Assembly: GCA_964440345.1 (NCBI GenBank)
Contig: CAYTSA010000017.1
Coordinates: 1-50,635 of the forward strand
Source of the DNA: CAYTSA01 sp964440345
GTDB taxonomy: Bacteria > Desulfobacterota > Desulfovibrionia > Desulfovibrionales > Desulfovibrionaceae
DNA: 50,635 bases
Direction: 5' to 3'
Part shown: positions 47,900 to 50,635 of the stretch, in pieces
How the letters are laid out: the number at the start of each line of letters is the position of its first letter
How positions within the stretch are numbered: position 1 is the first letter of the stretch
Program-made: the position numbers and the translations under genes
The notes under the pieces: model-generated
Told to the model about the DNA's origin: nothing
Database searches by the model: none
Seen by the model: only the letters and a program-made list of their open reading frames with translations

Positions 47900-50569
47900 A
47901 TGGCGGAAACGCAGTTGCCCAAAGGATACGAACCCGCAGACGTGGAAGCACGCTGGCGGGAACACTGGGAAAAGAACAAGACATTCACCCCGGACGCAGA
48001 CGGATCGGGCGAGCCCTTTTCCATTGTCATTCCGCCGCCCAACGTCACCGGCGCCTTGCACATAGGCCACGCCCTGAACCAGACCATCCAGGACATTCTC
48101 TGCCGCTTCCAGCGCCAGCAAGGCCGCAAGGTGCTCTGGCTGCCGGGCATGGACCACGCTGGCATCGCCACCCAGAACGTGGTGGAAAAGATGCTGGCCA
48201 AGGAAGGCAAGTCCCGTCACGACCTGGGCCGCGGCGCCTTTGTGGACAAGGTCTGGGAGTGGAAGGAAGAATACGGCGGCAAGATTCTCAACCAGATACG
48301 CATGCTCGGCTCCTCCGTGGACTGGACCCGCGAGCGCTTCACCATGGACGAAGGCCTTTCCCGCGCTGTGCGGCAGGTCTTTGTTTCGCTCTACGAGGAA
48401 GGCCTCATCTACAAGGGCGAGTACATCATCAACTGGTGCAACCGCTGCCACACAGCCCTGGCCGACGACGAAGTGGAGCACGTGGGCCGGCAGGACAAAA
48501 TTTACAAGATACTCTACCCCTTTGAGAAAGGCGAAGGCGGCCTGACCGTGGCCACCACCCGGCCGGAGACCCTGCTGGGCGACACAGCCGTGGCCGTGCA
48601 CCCAGAGGACGAGCGCTACAACGAACGCATCGGCGACTACGTGGTCCTGCCCCTGGTGGGCCGCAGGCTGCAAATCATTGGCGATAAATACGTGGACAAG
48701 GAATTCGGCACCGGTTGCCTGAAGGTGACCCCGGCCCACGACATGAACGACTGGGAGCTGGGCCGCACGCACAACCTGGAGATCATCTCCGTGCTGGACG
48801 ACGCCGGCTACGTGAACGAGAACGCGCCCGAGCGCTTCTGCGGCATGTTCAAGGACGACGCCCGCAAAGCCGCGCTCAAGGAGCTGGCTGAGCAGAACCT
48901 GCTCATAGGCGAGGAAGACCTGGAACACAACGTGGGGGTCTGCTACCGCTGCAAGTCAGTCATTGAGCCGCACGTTTCCGAGCAGTGGTTCGTGGCCGTG
49001 AAGCCCCTGGCGGAGAAGGCCCGCGCCGCCGTGCCCCAGGACACCGAGATATTCCCGGACAACTGGACCAAGGTTTACTATCAGTGGATGGACAACATCC
49101 GCGACTGGTGCATCTCCCGCCAGCTGTGGTGGGGCCACCGCATTCCGGCCTGGACCTGCGAAGACTGCGGCGAGCTCATCGTCTCCATGGACGACCCGGA
49201 TACCTGCACAAAATGCAATTCCGCAAACCTTACTCAGGATGAGGACGTGCTGGACACCTGGTTCTCCTCGGCGTTGTGGCCGTTCTCCACCCTGGGCTGG
49301 CCGGACAAAACCAAAGACCTGCAAACCTTCTACCCCACCACCATCTTGGTCACCGCCTTTGACATCATCTTCTTCTGGGTGGCCCGCATGATGATGATGG
49401 GCATCCATTTCATGGGCGAGGTCCCCTTCAAGCACGTGTACATCCACGCCCTGGTCCGCGACGCCGAAGGCAAGAAAATGTCCAAGTCCGTGGGCAACGT
49501 CATCGACCCGTTGGACATGATCAACAAATACGGCTGCGACTCCCTGCGCTTCACTCTGGCCGCCTTTGCCGCCATGGGCCGGGACATCAAGCTTTCCGAA
49601 GACCGCATCGAGGGCTACCGCCACTTTGTCAACAAAATATGGAACGCCGCCCGGTTCACGCTGATGAATCTGCCGGAATCGTTTGACAAAGCACCACTGG
49701 ACTACCCTGTAGAGACCGTGGCGGGCGTGCACCACGGCTGGCTCTTCCACCGTTTGGAAGAGGTCAAGGGCGATGTCACAACCGCCGTTACCGAATACCG
49801 CTTCAATGACGCAGCCCAGGCGCTCTACAAGTTCACCTGGCACGAGTTCTGCGACTGGTATCTGGAGTGCATCAAGCCCGAGCTGAACAGCGAGGACCCT
49901 GAAACCACGGTTGCGGCCCAGGCTTGCCTGTGGACCGCCCTGCGCGAGCTGCTCATCCTGCTGCACCCCTTCATGCCCTTTGTCTCCAGCGAAATATGGG
50001 GCTACCTGCCAAACATCGAAACCGAGGACCTGGCCACCGTGCGCTATCCGGAATCCAGGCCCCAGCGGCAAAACGCCGAAGCCGCGGCGCGCATGGACCT
50101 GCTGCAGCAGGCCATCGTCAGCGTGCGGACCATCCGGGCGGAGCTGAACATCGGCCCGTCCGCGCCGCTGACCCTGCTGGTAAAAACCGTGAACGACCAC
50201 GACAAGCAGGTGCTGGACGAGAACCAGGGACTCATCAAGACCTTGGCCCGGGTGGAAACCATGCAGACAGGGCCGGACGTGAGCGGCCCCAAGGCAGCAG
50301 CCACCGCAGTCGTCAACGGCAACGAACTGTTCGTGCCCCTGGCCGGCGCCGTGAACTTTGACGACGAACTGGCCCGGCTGGACAAGGAGCTCAAGAAACT
50401 GGAAAAAGACCTGACCGGCGTGGAAAAGAAATTGGCCAACCAGGGCTTCCTGGCCAAGGCCCCGGCCAACGTGGTGGAAAAAGAAAAAGAAAAAGCCGCA
50501 ACCATGGCAGAAAAACGCGACAAACTGACCGCGCTGCGCGAACGGCTGCAATCGGCCATGGAAGGGTAA
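47900..50569 (+). CDS. valS: Valyl-tRNA synthetase
   Basis: ValS charges tRNA-Val. The 889-residue protein has the class I motifs PPPNVTGALHIGHALNQT (HIGH) and KKMSKSVGNVIDP (KMSKS), the editing domain (LTVATTRPETLLGDTAVAVH), a tRNA-binding helical region and a C-terminal coiled coil (LKKLEKDLTGVEKKLANQ). The ATG at 47900 is preferred because GGAG is six bases upstream; another ATG at 47888 overlaps the toxin stop. Length is normal. The gene has no space for its own promoter between the toxin and its start, so some of its messenger may come from the toxin-antitoxin promoter. Confidence 0.96.
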   Translation: MAETQLPKGYEPADVEARWREHWEKNKTFTPDADGSGEPFSIVIPPPNVTGALHIGHALNQTIQDILCRFQRQQGRKVLWLPGMDHAGIATQNVVEKMLAKEGKSRHDLGRGAFVDKVWEWKEEYGGKILNQIRMLGSSVDWTRERFTMDEGLSRAVRQVFVSLYEEGLIYKGEYIINWCNRCHTALADDEVEHVGRQDKIYKILYPFEKGEGGLTVATTRPETLLGDTAVAVHPEDERYNERIGDYVVLPLVGRRLQIIGDKYVDKEFGTGCLKVTPAHDMNDWELGRTHNLEIISVLDDAGYVNENAPERFCGMFKDDARKAALKELAEQNLLIGEEDLEHNVGVCYRCKSVIEPHVSEQWFVAVKPLAEKARAAVPQDTEIFPDNWTKVYYQWMDNIRDWCISRQLWWGHRIPAWTCEDCGELIVSMDDPDTCTKCNSANLTQDEDVLDTWFSSALWPFSTLGWPDKTKDLQTFYPTTILVTAFDIIFFWVARMMMMGIHFMGEVPFKHVYIHALVRDAEGKKMSKSVGNVIDPLDMINKYGCDSLRFTLAAFAAMGRDIKLSEDRIEGYRHFVNKIWNAARFTLMNLPESFDKAPLDYPVETVAGVHHGWLFHRLEEVKGDVTTAVTEYRFNDAAQALYKFTWHEFCDWYLECIKPELNSEDPETTVAAQACLWTALRELLILLHPFMPFVSSEIWGYLPNIETEDLATVRYPESRPQRQNAEAAARMDLLQQAIVSVRTIRAELNIGPSAPLTLLVKTVNDHDKQVLDENQGLIKTLARVETMQTGPDVSGPKAAATAVVNGNELFVPLAGAVNFDDELARLDKELKKLEKDLTGVEKKLANQGFLAKAPANVVEKEKEKAATMAEKRDKLTALRERLQSAMEG

Positions 50570-50589
50570 ATGGATATTTAACAGATGTG

Positions 50590-50627
50590 CCGGGGGAGAA
50601 ACTTTTTGAAAAAAGTTTCTCCCCCGG
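50590..50627. terminator. Long hairpin after valS
   Basis: CCGGGGGAGAAACTTTTT pairs perfectly with AAAAAGTTTCTCCCCCGG across a two-base loop (GA), giving an 18-base stem. No T tract follows in the plus direction, so its action may be by stem strength or it may be a repeat. I have seen similar hairpins after sulfate-reducer genes (memory only). Confidence 0.6.
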
Positions 50628-50635
50628 ACCCCCTC

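Noticed and set aside
48956..50551. 531-codon minus-strand frame within valS
   Set aside because: Antisense shadow of the synthetase gene.

Overview
The window reads as chromosome from a motile, anaerobic, sulfate-reducer-like Desulfovibrionales bacterium (moderately high GC). The case rests on an hgcAB mercury-methylation locus, a flagellar block (flaG, flagellin, flgE, flgD, fliK) with a heptosyltransferase-like gene beside it, an ADP-forming acyl-CoA ligase next to a DRTGG-type protein, CheV/CheD signalling genes and large FecR/RTX surface proteins. The organism is inferred from gene content only; there is no rRNA or tRNA gene here.

Region 1 (1-2064): an ArsR-type regulator is translationally coupled to hgcA (corrinoid membrane protein). 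A structured intergenic repeat follows, then hgcB (2x[4Fe-4S] ferredoxin). A 16-bp perfect palindrome overlaps the arsR start codon and a good promoter, suggesting autoregulation of the methylation locus. Region 2 (2101-5240): a secreted subtilisin-like protease and a dispersed repeat. Region 3 (5464-18578): flaG (sigma-28-like promoter), flagellin (sigma-54 promoter with an upstream palindrome), rnc, the acyl-CoA ligase/DRTGG pair, a methyltransferase, and on the minus strand a GT9 glycosyltransferase gene followed by a fliK-like pair, flgD and flgE.

Region 4 (18852-26842): a YihY/BrkB membrane protein with a small partner, a degenerate shikimate-kinase-like protein, an Rrf2 regulator, and a 1647-residue FecR / cadherin-like / Calx-beta / RTX adhesin behind a near-consensus sigma-54 promoter. 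The adhesin gene carries a perfect 330-bp tandem duplication. Region 5 (26941-38159): a compact minus-strand signalling operon (periplasmic binding protein, hybrid kinase, CheV, CheD, HDOD protein, secreted protein), then a second hybrid kinase with Cache, two receiver domains and HPt, and a stand-alone receiver.

Region 6 (38314-47093): PHP phosphoesterase, Trm112-like protein, a YyaL-type thioredoxin-fold protein, a YdcF-like protein, tgt, a cassette of about 0.9 kb flanked by 68-bp direct repeats and carrying a DUF2335 membrane protein and a small partner, a U32-like cysteine protein, an ABM-domain monooxygenase and a BPL_N-type amidotransferase-like protein. Region 7 (47147-50627): a UPF0175/DUF3368 toxin-antitoxin pair immediately before valS, then a strong hairpin.

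The strongest candidates for a second look are the regulatory layout of arsR-hgcA-hgcB, the direct-repeat-flanked DUF2335 cassette, and the sigma-54-driven surface structures (flagellin and adhesin).
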